From the NCBI RefSeq assembly GCF_022539315.1, contig NC_066322.1, positions 22,640,765 through 22,704,764 of the forward strand: DNA of 64,000 nt, read 5' to 3'. Within the stretch, counting starts at the first letter, position 1. The number at the start of each line of letters is the position of its first letter. Positions 25,901-38,871 of this stretch are shown here, one piece after another. Below the pieces are notes generated by a model. It worked only from the letters and a program-made list of their open reading frames with translations. It was not told the DNA's origin and did not search any database. The stretch comes from Serinus canaria (taxonomy: Eukaryota; Chordata; Aves; Passeriformes; Fringillidae). The position numbers and the translations under genes were made by a program.

Positions 25901-28900
25901 CAGTGATAAGTGAAGGTGATTTAAACCTTCAAACTGGACAAGCATGACAGAATTACCTTTATTCTATACCCTGATGCTCACAGAATATATTAATACAATA
26001 TATTGATATATTAATAATGAACTAAAATGCAAAACTTTTTAGCAAAACAAACAGTTTCTCTTCTGTGGCTGTACACACAAATGAGCAGGATCAGTATTAT
26101 ACATTTGGTCCCCAAAATCCCTTCCTCCATACTGGGGAAATTTGCTTCCTTCTACAAAGGGCTCAGCCTGTGTCCCTGTTCCCTCCAAACAGGGTTAACT
26201 GCTTGTTCTCCACCAACTGGAGCAAAGGTTTTTACTTGTCAAGCCTTTTTGTTGGAAAAAGACAATAATCTTCTTTTCAGTTAAGGAGCTGAACCACACG
26301 AATCGCTTCCCCTGTTTTTCCCAGCAAACACAAATTGTAAAGCACAGAACCAAAATCTACTTATATTTTGCTTAAGTGTTTTACTTGCAACCCACAAAAA
26401 CTGGCTGCAAAGTCAAAGAGGATTTCGTAGGCTTGGAACTGGAAAAAAAATTATTTTTTGTGGAACACTTTGTGCATGTGTGTATCTTTATTTACTCTTC
26501 ATTAGTCTTGCAAATCATTTCTGGTGGGCTACAAAATGATTTTTTTTACATGTAGAGATTAACTTACTTACAGTGGAAGATATCTAAGACTTATAAGTGA
26601 AGGATAAAATACACACATCAATAAAATCATTCAAGGAAGGGATGTCAGAACAAGGACTAAATGAATGAGAGAAGAGAGGGAAATAAAGGGCTGCATCTGC
26701 ACCACAATGTTTCAGGTCACAGCTCCCACCAAGCTCAGGCCCTCCCCCAGTTACCACCACTGTACATTCTGTAGATGCTCAAACTCCAATTAACATCTCA
26801 CCTATCACCCTTTACTCCTGACATTCTTCTGTGCCCTTGGCTGGCACAGCTTCCCAGGTAGCTGTCCCTTAGCAAATCATTTACAAGGTGGTAGAACAGA
26901 TGCTTCTCTTTCCCTTTCTGTGATATAGGCAAATACTTCCCCATTAAAGATAGAATGCTGACCTGAATATTTTCCTGCATTTAAAAACCAAAAGCAGTAA
27001 AGACATAATAAATAAAATCCTCATTATAGCATAAACTTTCTTTGAGTGATTTCTCCTCATTTGAAAAACAGCTAATTGACTATATCACTGTAGCAGCTGT
27101 TTGAGCTGATGATTTGCAGAATGCAGATGGGTTATTTAGCAACTGGGAAAAAAATTGAAATTGGAGAGGCAGCATTACCAACTCTGGTAGAGCAACTACA
27201 GGTGTATTTTTGACACATAGCTAGCACTGAGAGAAGGTGTGTTTCACCCTAAATGTGAGCAAAGACACAAGGCAAATGAATGGCTTAGTTTAGGAGTGAA
27301 TACAAAATGAGGGTAAATGTGCAGTTCACAGGAAAAATACCTTCACTGCAAATAATGAAGTTTGTGCATGGCATTGATTATTGCTTCTGACAACCATCTT
27401 CTATGCCATTTCCTTTAAGTACATCTGCAAGAATAAACAGTGTTAAGCAAAATATTTAACTGCTTTGCGCTATTGAAATCCCAGTCCTCTCCTGATATTT
27501 ATTTTCTTTTAAATATATTACTGACAATAAAAGGAAGGAAAGCACTGATCTATGCTGGGTAAAAGTGTGTCTCAGCCATACTCACTGAAGCCTGATAGGG
27601 TAAATAGGTGTAATTTTATTGGGATAAATGGAGCTGAACCAATTTTAAGCTTCACTGAAGCATCTGGAGCTGAGGAAAGAATATATCCCTTGTTTTGTAA
27701 AAGGATAAAATAACTAAGTAAAGAGGAATAACGATAAATTTAACTGCATCAGGAATTCAAAGATGCAGTAGAATCATTTATTTCCTAAGATTCTGTGAAG
27801 AGCTGGCAGTGTAAGACTAAGTACAGAGTTCTTTTTACTCACAAATGTTGCTTGATTGTTCCCTTCAGCTGATTTTGTTTTAGAAGAGTGAGGCTACATA
27901 TTTAAATTCTTTGCAGGAATTCTTTGGCATTTCTGCAAAAACTATCAATACTCCCAGCTGAAAGGCCATCCCTGTGAAACATCAAGAGGTTCCCAAAGTA
28001 TCTGATTGACTTCCAAAAAAATTAATTGCTTTGTTGCCTTGCACTCTTATAAGGGTGAATCAAAACATCCGTCTCTCAGTCATGGGCAGCAGATATGCTC
28101 AGTGGTAAAGGCAAAGGGAAAATTACACAAACAGTTAATTCAAATTATTCACCAAACAAATAATTAAACTCTCAGGTATCAGCACTCTCATGTCTCTTCT
28201 GGAGCAATAGATCAGTAAAAATCTTGTTTACATTGGAATGGTTATAAACTCATGTGGAATTGGCTGCTTTTACTCTAAATAATGAATATTGCTTTGTATC
28301 TATTCAGAAGCCTTGGATCAAGATATACTCTCCAGCAGTGTACTCTGGGTGTGCTTCTTCCCTCTCATTGCCTTTTACTGTCCTACTTCCTGCAATCAGA
28401 ATTTTAAATTCACAGGGGAGAAAAAAAAATCCATTTGAAAACATAAATCCAGGTATCAAGAGCAGAGACTGGTTTTGACACAGACACAGTGATGTGCCCA
28501 AGTCAGCCCTCTACTGATGTTTATGATTTGCAGGGGTGATGACAGAATACAAAGCTACTCCATTCTTGGAGCCACCAAATCTGGGCAATAGGGGCTGAAG
28601 CAGAAACACAGGAAATGGGAATGAGGAAAGTGGAATATAAGTGCTGTCCCATACAGCAATGCACTATGGAAGGGCAGAAAAGGAAAAAGCTCAGCCCTGG
28701 CTGGAAAGTGCAGGGGATTTCTGTGACCAGGCCTTGCCAGAGCTGTGCCACTGGTTTGGACTCAGCTGGACTCTTGGCCAGACCCCTATTGAAACACTGC
28801 CAAATTTGTCCAGGAGAATCCTGGAAACATGGAATGGCACTTTTCACTCCTTGCTAATTTGAAACAGGAATTTTCACTGCTAAACATTGCATCCTCATCC

Positions 28901-31900
28901 AGGTACAAAATACCAGGTGCTATTTATGACAGAACTCAATCTGGACCTGTGTCTCTAGAGCAGACTCCACTAAATTTTTTCATGTGACAGGGTTGTCTAC
29001 TTAAAATTCAAAATCTGGGTGTAGGAGCAAGAGCTGCAACTCATTTTGACCACTGTCATCATACCTTAACTGTGCTCCTGCCATAAATCAGCCTTACAAA
29101 AGCCAAGCAGTATTTATTGATAGACTAGCTGGTCTGCATTTCTTTGCCATACTCTCACTTCCTTCACAAGCATGCAAAATTTACAAAGTCTGTAAGAAAC
29201 AGCCCTTTTTGTCTACTTTGCAATTTCTGACATAGCTCAGCAGTCACACTGAAATCAGAGTGGTTGTGCATTCCTCTAAAGATGCACATGTTGAAGTCAA
29301 ACACTTTTATTGCAAAGTGTTCCATTTTCTGGTGTCGCCTTCAGATGGGAAGAGGAAGTTTCAGGCACTCATCCTTTCTCAGTTCCTTTTAGGACTAGAA
29401 GCATTAAAGAAGAGTTTAAGAACATTTCCAACAGCTCCCTAGAGAGCAAATGCTGAAGACAAGTGGTATCTTCTTTTCCACTCAATTATAGAATTTAGCT
29501 AGGAGAGATTTTGAAGGAACTGTGTAAGCACTTAATCCCAAAGTTTTAGGGGCAATTCTGGAAAGTATAGATATAGCTGGAAGCCTGTGCTACTCCTTCT
29601 TCATTTTAATTTAGAAACAGATAGTTAATAAAATAGTAAATTCCTTAACAAAGGAAATAAAATGGATTTTTTAAATAGAATTTTCTCCACTTAAAATTCT
29701 TACACGTATTACAAGAAACCTATCTGAAAAAAGGTTGGTTTAGGATAATACTTATTTAACTCAATTCTAAAAAGGACAGATTATTTCCTTCTCTTTATAA
29801 ACACAGAATTTAAAGGGCAATGTTGAAGTTATTCAAGCTGTTTCGGTGAGGCATGTTATGCTGATTACAAAGAGTGCAATAATTTCTTTTAACAAATTTG
29901 TAATTCTAATCAGCATTGGCTTGCTCTCAAGCTGTCAATGTCCATCCTATTGTTCTCCTTGATAATGAAATTATTTAAACATCAATCAAGCATGAATGTT
30001 CTATTTTTGCTTGGAGAACAGCACATTAACATGGAGAGAGTAGTTAAACCCCTCATAGTGCTTAATAAATGGATCTCATCAAGCACAATTACCTACCTAA
30101 ATACCTGCCCACAGATGTTCATGATTACCAGTTCAGAGAGATACCTATGGCCATCTTTAGGAAACCTAAAGGTTTCTGGTTAGTCATTAAGGGACAGAAG
30201 ACCTAGAAATGGCAGATAAATCCTTGAAGCAGATCCTCCAAGAACTCTGAGGCTGCAGATGGACTCAAGAGAGACCAAACTCCTGCTAAAGGACCACGAG
30301 TGAAGGACAAACCTCACAGAGATCTCTGGGGTCGGGCTGTGCTCCTCATTACCTTTCTAAGGCCAACTGAAGGCAGAAAGACATCAGCACGTTCCATCAT
30401 TTGCCTCACAGAAAGTATCCTGACAACACAGATCTGAGGTGGCTCTGCTCCCATCTCCCAGGGTGGCTCACAGCTGCTCCCCACTCCCCTGGAACAGCAA
30501 GGGCTGCCCTGGGGCAGGAGGGGAAGGAACAAAACCTGCTGCTGTTCTGTCCTGCTCTGGCATCTGATGCTGTGCTGAAACCTGCCCCTGGAATACTACA
30601 CAGAGCAGATTAAGGGGGGTTATCAGATTGTGCTACCAAGGCAGGCTGTACACATGTGGGTCCTTGAGCAGTTAGAGAAATGAGACTCCTAATGGACAAC
30701 ACAAAGAGAAAATTCTGGCTTCCTCTGCTTAGGAACTGAGCTGTGGAAATGCAGCCTGAAAATAATGTCATGTGCATTCAGGGCTTGGAGCCTTTGCTAA
30801 TATCATTTTCAAGTACATTTGGCTCTGGATAAATGGGATACACAGAGCTCTAATTTAGGCTTTATGTATGTACTGAATACACCACTTGAGTTACCACCCA
30901 CGTTATTTTCAGCTAATTCAATACCTTACAAACAATCTTTCGTCTTTTAATATGTTCTAAAGTACATTTAAGTATCTTTAAAATACAAATCAAATCTTTT
31001 CAGAGTGCAATAAAGGCACAATAAAGCAGGTCTAACACATAATCAAACATAATAACCACATATTTAAAGGTGGAAAATGAACTCCGATAACACTTGCAAA
31101 ACTCAGCCAGTGACCAACATTTCAGAACAAAAAAAAAATCTGTAGTTTGAATTCATCCAAGCTATCCAGATTATTCTAACTCTCTAGCTCTCTTTTTGTA
31201 AAAGATACAAAGATTAAAAGGAATGAGACAAACCTTACAATTGCAACAAACTGATTCTTCTCAGCCTACCATAACCATGTATACTCATGAGTTTATTCAT
31301 CATCGTTTAGAAATACAGACATTTAGTGAGTAGGCAGGATGTGCCTGCCTAAGAAACATCTAATTCTTAAAACAGATTAAAGGGAAAGACAGGTCTGGAA
31401 ACCACTCAAAAATCATGAATAGGTTTAACTTAGCTTTTTTGTCCCACACTTATAAAAAAATTACTCCAATAGAGAATCAAAACACAATTTTTCCAGAAAT
31501 ATATCCTAAAATTTATGTCCACTTGGTTTAGATGTTAAAATATCACATTAAGGTACTTTCACTTAGGTAGCATGTCCTAATGGCAGATGTATGGTAACAA
31601 ATTCTGCTGCTGAGTGAATGCACTGACATTTTGTGGTGGTTTTGCATAACATAAAAGCACATTCTACATAAGGCAGACTCCTCTGGATTTCTACAAATAT
31701 TCACAGACAACACATTAAATTGGGGCCATTTAAAAAATCACTACCTTCAGTGTGCAAATGACAGGAAGGATGGAAAATGACAATTCAAAGAACAGAAAGA
31801 TAATTCCAGTTTCTAAATTTAACTGTAGGAGCTAAAACTCAGACACTGTGTACCACCTAAATTCCTCATGCATTTGTATAAATAGCAACAGAATTCCAAG

Positions 31901-32684
31901 GGGCAACCTGCTGCAAGGACAGGTACTTAGAGGAGCCAGCTGGGGATTCCAGGGGAGGTGAACACTGAAAAGACTTTTGGGGTCTAATCCAGACATAACT
32001 GACCCAAAACTTCCCTTTTTTTAATGTTCTATTTGCCTAACCTGACCAGTAAAACAAGACAACGTCACCAACATTTCCAATCACTTGAACAGAAAGTAAC
32101 TGTTCTAAAATACAAAAATACTTGCAGAGGTTTTAGAAATCTTTGCCAGGAATAGGTTCCCTGTGACAGACTTTTTTCCCCTGGTGTTTCCATAATGAGT
32201 TCTGGTTTTCAGTCCATCCATAAGAATGAAGAAAAATGGGCTTTAACTAGGTGTTACAACTCACAGCAAAACCTATTGGGCAATTACTTAATTTTTGAAG
32301 GAGTTGTTGAAATATTACACCTATAGAACAAAATGGACTTGGCTTACCTAGTGGAGCAATTGTTGGGAAGCACAGCTAATTCTCTTTTTCTGTCCCCTCT
32401 TAGAGCAACTTCAGGAGTGGCTGTTGAATGATTCTCCCATTCCTGCCAAGGCCACGACTTGACTCCAGATCTGGTGCTTGCTTGGAAAAGCACTGCTCTG
32501 GAAAGCACCAAATTCATGGAAATACCCTTTAAGGAAATATAGAACACAATAAAAAAGAATGTTTATGCATAGGAAAAGATGCTTGTTGCTTTGTGTGACT
32601 GCTGCACACCAACATTCCCACATTTACCATGTGTAAAGGCTGTGAAGAAAAGGAGACCCTTTGATAAGATTAAAACATTTTTGC

Positions 32685-32764
32685 TCAGAATGAGACTTTC
32701 TCATTCTTACCAGTCAGAATGAGACTTTGAGGAATTCCTCAATTATTCCTCAAAGTCTCATTCT
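32685..32764. repeat. Compound hairpin: direct plus perfect inverted repeat
   Basis: TCAGAATGAGACTTT occurs at 32685-32699 and again at 32714-32728. AGAATGAGACTTTGAGGAAT (32716-32735) is then perfectly inverted at 32745-32764, giving a 20-bp stem with the 9-nt loop TCCTCAATT. A smaller stem, GAATGAGA/TCTCATTC, sits in the first copy (32688-32706). Three copies of one core, one of them inverted, is a pattern expected from template switching during replication. A transcribed hairpin is also conceivable. No seed or family is recognised. Confidence 0.9.
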
Positions 32765-34153
32765 TGTTCCATGTGACCATAAGTTATAAACTTCCCTCTA
32801 GTCTATACACTATGGGAAATCTCTAAAAACACTGAAAAAATGCCATTTGTTCTTTCTCTCCAGTTCTCTCAGGCTGATATTCAGGGTTTAGTATGCTCCT
32901 GAAAGAGACTCTAAATTTAAAGTCCATTTGATAAGCAGGTAAATGACTTGGCATGTCTCTAAACTGGGGGGAATGTTGTAACTGGAAACTTCCCACCATT
33001 TTTCTGAGCAGCACATGGTTCCTGGGTAACAGGTCAGAACTTTTTCCTGATGCTGAAGGATTTTGTTTTAAAGCTGTATTTTAGGTTCATAATGTTCCAC
33101 TGCTTCAAAACACAGACAAAACAGAAAAAAAAAACAAAGTTCAGTTCTCTAAAATGAATGAGCCAATAAAAACAAAAATGACTGGCCATCCACACACAGC
33201 ATATGGATTTTAGTTGTCTCAGCTAAAAAGGCAAGGCAATAAAATAAGGCTGTTCCATTGTACACTACTGAAGCCAATTGAATTATTATCAGAAAATCTT
33301 CCTTTCAAATCATGTTAATAAAGGATTGTTGAAGCATCAGTTTTGCATAATATTTTATGTATGAGCTTATAAAGTACAACACTAAAATTCTTAATCAGAT
33401 AAGACATTTCTGGTGTTTGAAGGAAAGTACTGCCATAAAAGCATATCCCAATGTTAAATCAGGAATCCACCCCTGAAACCATTGCCATCCTCCCTGTGTC
33501 AACTCATCAATAGTTATAATGCTGTTGGGAATAAAACATTTCCAGTGCTGCTAATATCACCACTTCAGTGGCTCATTTAGAGGCAAAAAAAAAGCCTTAT
33601 TGTTTTATCACTGCTTGAATAAGTTCTTCACATCTGAGAATTTATTACTTTAATTACAAAGAGTCTTCCATGTTATTTCAGGAGTATTGAAAAACTGTTT
33701 CTCTACAAATGTGCAGAGATCCTTTAATATTTATGGGTATATCACAAAAAAATTAAGAATTTGTGATGGTATAAGTTTGAAAATCCCAGCTTATCAGACT
33801 CATTTTTCAGTTTTTTGCAATTCAACTGCTGTCACTGGCCTGATTTCAGAAAGTCCCTCAGACAAGGAGTCCAGTTTAAAAGGTTGCCTTCTGGAAAGTA
33901 AAAAGGTAATTATTCAAAAGAATGAGGGTACTTACAGGGCCTCCTTTTCAGATAGCAAAGAGGCATGCTATTTCACATTTTCAGGCAAAAATACAGCAAT
34001 ACTTCTGCAAAGATGCATCTGACATAATGAAAAAGGTGTAGAAATAAACCCTGTACTTAACAAAACAAAACCCCAACTGCCACCCACACTATATTTAATA
34101 TAATATTAAAAACAAAAGAGGCAGGGAAAGCGAGAGAACTGGAAGTGCCAGTC

Positions 34154-34166
34154 AAAAAAAAAAAAA
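34154..34166. repeat. A13 homopolymer
   Basis: Thirteen consecutive A residues. No retroposed cDNA is recognisable upstream. Confidence 0.8.
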
Positions 34167-37055
34167 GACGGCAAGAAAACACAATCACTACTCTGTTTCA
34201 AAGGTCTAACCATTGTCACACCACTGACTATCCACATTGCCATTAATCCATACATTAATAGGAAGACTGGGAGAGAGAATTTCAAGAGCAATGACAGACA
34301 GGATGCACTGAAGTATCTGTTAAAAGCAAGTAAAATATCAATGTGCTATTTAAAGGAGAGAAAACAGAAATAAATCTGGACCCTTGGAAAGTACCTGGGA
34401 AATGGAAGAAGCTTGTCCTTGATTGCTCTGTGGAAAGGGAAGCCCCTGAGCTGCAGATGCTACAGCCATAGAGCACAGCAGCGTGGGGCTTTTCCTTAAA
34501 CCCTTAGGAAGGAGGTGAAGAACCTTTAACTCTGAGCCTCCAAGTTCCATCTGATTTCCAAGCCATTTCATACACAATTAAAAATATCTACTGGACTGAG
34601 TTTAGAAGAGAAAAATAGCAGTTTGGAAATATTGAGAGTGACGTATCCTAAGGAAGTAATTAAATTTCAACATTGTTTATCATATCTTGAATAATTTTCT
34701 CCATTGTTGGGTTCCTTATGGAATAACTCAATCAAATCTAGTTCCTCACAGTATTTCACAGACTGGCATCTTCCCACACAGAGAATACTGTTCCAAATAG
34801 TTTTACTAGCAAAAGTTAGCAAGAGATTTTACATTCATTTGCATGTGTCTGGAACTTCTTGCATGACTGATGACACACTGAGGAGCTTTATTTCTGCAAA
34901 GAAGTCACTCTCTGTAATATTGTGTAAATATCACTGCCAGTGATTTTTGCTCATTCCTGAGTATGACAGTGAACAGTGAACCCCTGGGATAACCAAAGAG
35001 GAGTGTGGGGTCAGTGGAAAGCAGAGAAAACAATTCAGTAACTGGATACTTCATTAACTTCCTTACCACTTGAAGATAAAGTATTCTGTCACAGCAGACC
35101 CCAACAGCTGAATAATAGTCACTTGTAAAATAATATGCAACAAGATTTCTTTTTCAAACAAAAGCTGAATTCCAGAATAGGTTTTGAAGCATAACATTCT
35201 GTAAAATCAGCTCAACCAAGTGTTCCTGGGCTGCTCAGTCAAATGATTATAATGAAGCTCAGCAGTTTGCGTGGGTCTCTGTAGTAAACTCAAGAGTCTG
35301 ACATCAATAAATAAAAGCTGATATGCAGCTGATGAACACTTTTTTCCCCAAGGGCCTTAAGTTTCCAAAATCCATTGAGACTTTTAAAACCCCAAGATCT
35401 GTCCCAGCCTAACTATCTAAGGGAGTGAGTCATTTGACAAAACATCTCTCTGATTCATAAGCTACTTGCATAATTTAAAAGCTGCTACTGCTTACCCAGC
35501 CCACACCTCTGCTGGTGAAACTAATACATGTGATGGCTGTGTTGGCACACTCCAGAGTAATACATGAGAGGATTATTTCCTCCTGCCTTTATAGCATAAC
35601 TGATGAAGAGATGTGCATGTATACAGAGAGAGAACAAAACCATCTCACCATATGGTGCTTTTAGCATAAGGTACATTAGCAGTGCCTTATCAAGTAAAAA
35701 ATGAAGAAAAAAATCTAAGCCACTTGATAATATTAGAATACTGGCATGCATATTGTCAGTCTTTTCCTTCTTAGACACCTCCAAAGAATTAATAACCAAG
35801 AGATGTTTATTTCATTTCTCTTTTCAAGTTTAAAAATGCTGGTACTAAACAGAGTCTTACCTTCTACTACTTATCAAAATTATCAGGAATAAAATTCTCA
35901 ATGACTGTTCATTATCTGGATTCATATTACAAGACAATCTTAGATATTATTAATTGGTTTACAATTTTAAAAAATGGTCAAAAATAATCAATTAATTTTA
36001 AAAAGAAGAAGTCCTAAAATAAGGAGATTAAAAAAAAAGAAAACCAGTGACTAAACCCCCAGAATTCTAGCACAGGGATATAACACTCTAATACTAGATA
36101 AATTTCTTGGCTGTAAAACTAGGTTACCAACCAAATTGTAAATGTTTACTCTGCTGTTACCACAAAGCATTTTTCCCTCCAGTTTGAGCTTAGTGGGACA
36201 ATCAGTGCCCAGAGCAGTGTGTAGGCTTTCCAGTCTGTGGCAGCCTCGGTCTCCTGTGGCTCTCTCTGTCCCCACAGTGGAAGAGAACTCCTTGAAGGCA
36301 AGTTCTCTTCACCTCACAGCCTCCAGCAGGTAATTCAGAGTAACCCCAGACCCTTCACTGCCTGGCTCAGCAAGCTCTTAGATACCAACTGCATGTTTAA
36401 ATATAGAAACAGGAACTGTTTTCTTGCAACCCCAAAGTGCTCAAAAAACCTCCTAGGAGAGAGAACATGGGCAAGAGGCAAGGAGGATTTCATCTCTAAC
36501 ACCTTTAAATTACTGCTCCCAAGAACAAGATAAAATGGAACTGCAAGTGTCCAGTGAAAGGAAACAGTGAGAAATCATTTTGGGTTAGCACAGTTCAGAA
36601 AGCATCTTGGACTTAAAATAATATTTTTTTTCCATAGGTAAATCCTTTCCTGTGTGCTTTGTACTTAAGCCCATTAAATCTTCATAATTTTTACAGATAA
36701 TAAGTATTTAGCCATTTAGGAGTTGTAATATTCCCCATCACTGGGAAATAGTCTCTTTGGTAGTGTACTCTATCACAAGATCTGAATGTGTTCCATCTGT
36801 CTATAATCTCCTCCTTTGCTACACAACTTCTTTTCTGTTTGCTTTACTCCTTCCTTTTGTACACTGTCTGTACAACAAAAACTTGAAGTGAATCATGGAC
36901 TTGGAAAAACCATCAATGACTTAGGGGGGCCAGGAACTGCCTTACTTTGCAAGAGTCAGCACATTTTAATTTCAAAAGCATGAAACAGGCAAAATTACAT
37001 TTTTCTAAGCAAAGTATAGCATCCTTTATTCCAAATTAAACCCCAAGTGATGCAG

Positions 37056-37260
37056 CTTCTCTGGGCACCCTGTGCCAGGGCCCCACCTCCCTCACAGGGA
37101 GAATTTATTTAAAATATCTGCTCTAAACCTTCCTTTTGTACTTCCACTCCAAGCCCTTGTCAAAAGACCTTTTTCAGCTCTCATGCAGCTCCTTTCAGTA
37201 GTGGAAAGTGTTTCAGTTCTCACCTTTTTTCCTTCAGGTTGAACAACCCCAATTTATAAA
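37056..37260 (-). mobile_element. CR1 LINE 3'-UTR fragment
   Basis: In reverse orientation the segment carries CTGGGCACCCTGTGCCAGGG, CCTCACAGGGAGAATTTATT, AATATCTGCTCTAAACCTTC, CAAGCCCTTGTCAAAAGACC and TCAGGTTGAACAACCCCAA. These follow the CR1 consensus order (CTGGGCAACCTGTTCCAGTG, then CCTCACAGTAAAGAATTTCTTCC, then CCTTGT, then CAGGCTGAACAACCCCAACT). Both the octamer end and the region beyond the AACAACCCCAA block are missing, so it is trimmed on both sides and moderately diverged. Confidence 0.85.
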
Positions 37261-38474
37261 AATTTTTGGGGGGAGGTTTCCACGCAGTAGAAATTGTTTT
37301 TCTAAGCTCTCTATACAGAGCCTCATGTAGCAGAAAGGAAGGATTTCCTTGCTCCTGCTGCAGGGGATAAGTGCAGTGAGGCCAAAATCAGAGTTAGGAC
37401 AGGTGCAAGACACAGAGTCACCAAAGCTCTGCCGTGTTTGCCAGAGGGTAGGAGTTGTGACAGCTGGGAAAAGCACAAATCTCTGAAGCTGATCCCTAGC
37501 TGTGGATGTGGATTGTGCTGGATTTGTTTAACAAAACTTAAAGGCAAAGCTTTTGTGAAATTCTGCCTAGAGTGTCAAGCATTGCCTAATCTGAAACCTT
37601 CATCCCATTTCCTTTAAAGGAATCCTTTACATTTCAATTTCTACTTGAATGAGATTTATCCAATCCTGGAAAGGTAAATCAGTTTTTGCCAGGTGACAAG
37701 AACATCAACAAGTTCAGAAATCAAAGAGAAAACTTTTATTGCCTACCTATCTCTCTTTGGAAGTTATGAATATGCTGAGGAGCAGCACATGAAAGAGAAG
37801 CAAATTAAAAATATGCTAATATATTGTATTTCTTTTATGATATGGCAGGAAGTGTGCAGCTGGGATAAATCAAACTACACAACATAATTAAAGCCCAAAT
37901 GTAACATTCAATTGATGACTAATAGAAAATGATAAGGAGGTCATAAATAGTAAGTATTAAACCCAGTAATTAGTACATCAGAAACTGCAAGGGAGCTGAG
38001 TATCTTAAAAGCAGATGTCTGTTCCCCCTCTTCAGTGAGAAAACTCTCAAACTAATCAACAAAAGCTTATATATATGTTGAGAAATAGCTTCTGTTCCTT
38101 TAATTGCTAATTATATTGTTAAACTTAAAAGCTTGAGCAAATTATTAATAATCTACCATAAGCAAGTTAAGGTTTTTTTTCTTGGTTGGTGAGCTGCTGT
38201 CAGGAGCTGCATTTAAGGTGTGTGTTTAGATTTCTTCTGTATCCAGCCCCTCATACATCTCAAACTGTGTTCAGCCATGGTGATTTCAGGAGAAGCTCCC
38301 CAAAGTCACAAAGCAGTTTGGCTTGATCTGGTTTATTCTCATGAAGGGTTTCCAAATGAGTTCATGGATGAGGTTCTGGGTATGGTTTTATCAGCAACAA
38401 AATATTTCAGGGTAAAGGGGCATATTCTCAAAGAAAATGAGAACTTTGGTTTTAAACTGTAACTTTGGTTACTG

Positions 38475-38517
38475 TTCTTAGAATACTGACAAATTCTTAC
38501 TGTCAGTATTCTAAGAA
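38475..38517. repeat. Perfect 17-bp inverted repeat, 9-nt loop
   Basis: TTCTTAGAATACTGACA (38475-38491) pairs exactly with TGTCAGTATTCTAAGAA (38501-38517) around loop AATTCTTAC. It is the first of four perfect inverted repeats within 400 bp. Confidence 0.9.
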
Positions 38518-38548
38518 TTGCTATTTTAAAATTATTTGTTTAAATTAA

Positions 38549-38578
38549 AATAATTTGTTTCTGCAGAAACAAATTATT
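38549..38578. repeat. Perfect 30-bp palindrome, no spacer
   Basis: AATAATTTGTTTCTG (38549-38563) is followed immediately by its exact reverse complement CAGAAACAAATTATT (38564-38578). The centre contains a PstI-type CTGCAG. Spacer-free palindromes of this size can extrude as cruciforms and are usually unstable. Confidence 0.9.
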
Positions 38579-38604
38579 ACCAAATTGAGTAATGTAAGTA
38601 CTTA

Positions 38605-38625
38605 TTCTACAACTGTTTTGTAGAA
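38605..38625. repeat. Perfect 8-bp inverted repeat, 5-nt loop
   Basis: TTCTACAA (38605-38612) and TTGTAGAA (38618-38625) flank the loop CTGTT. On its own it would be unremarkable, but it lies in the hairpin cluster. Confidence 0.8.
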
Positions 38626-38844
38626 GTTGCTGAACATCAAAACAGAACTGAAAGCAAGAATCTGTAAAGCATTAAAGCACTTTGATGCCAACTTGCTTAG
38701 TGATTAAAAGCCAAAACAAACAAAATTTTTTCTGAAGGGCAAAAAAGAGCCTGAAAAAATAAGCAGAAACCCCAAAATCTGAGCATATATAAAACATCTC
38801 AGAAAGAAGCTGAACTAGAAAAAGAGCCCTAAAACTATGTAAAG

Positions 38845-38871
38845 GAAAGCATTAATTAAATTAATGCTTTC
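38845..38871. repeat. Perfect 12-bp inverted repeat, 3-nt loop
   Basis: GAAAGCATTAAT (38845-38856) pairs with ATTAATGCTTTC (38860-38871) around TAA. A second CATTAATTAA follows at 38871, so the core is also directly repeated. Confidence 0.85.

Larger units (their letters stand above)
19981..37055. other. Non-coding DNA, no gene recognised
   Basis: About 17 kb with no recognisable coding exon, RNA gene or classified element. GC-richer patches around 28.5-28.9 kb and 30.2-30.6 kb have open frames on both strands, but I could not match them to any family. Small structures are listed separately: the hairpin at 32685-32764 and an A13 run at 34154-34166. Confidence 0.55.

Noticed and set aside
28521..28862. 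Three overlapping open frames on both strands
   Set aside because: All are similar in length and in mutually exclusive frames. There are no splice signals or recognisable domains.
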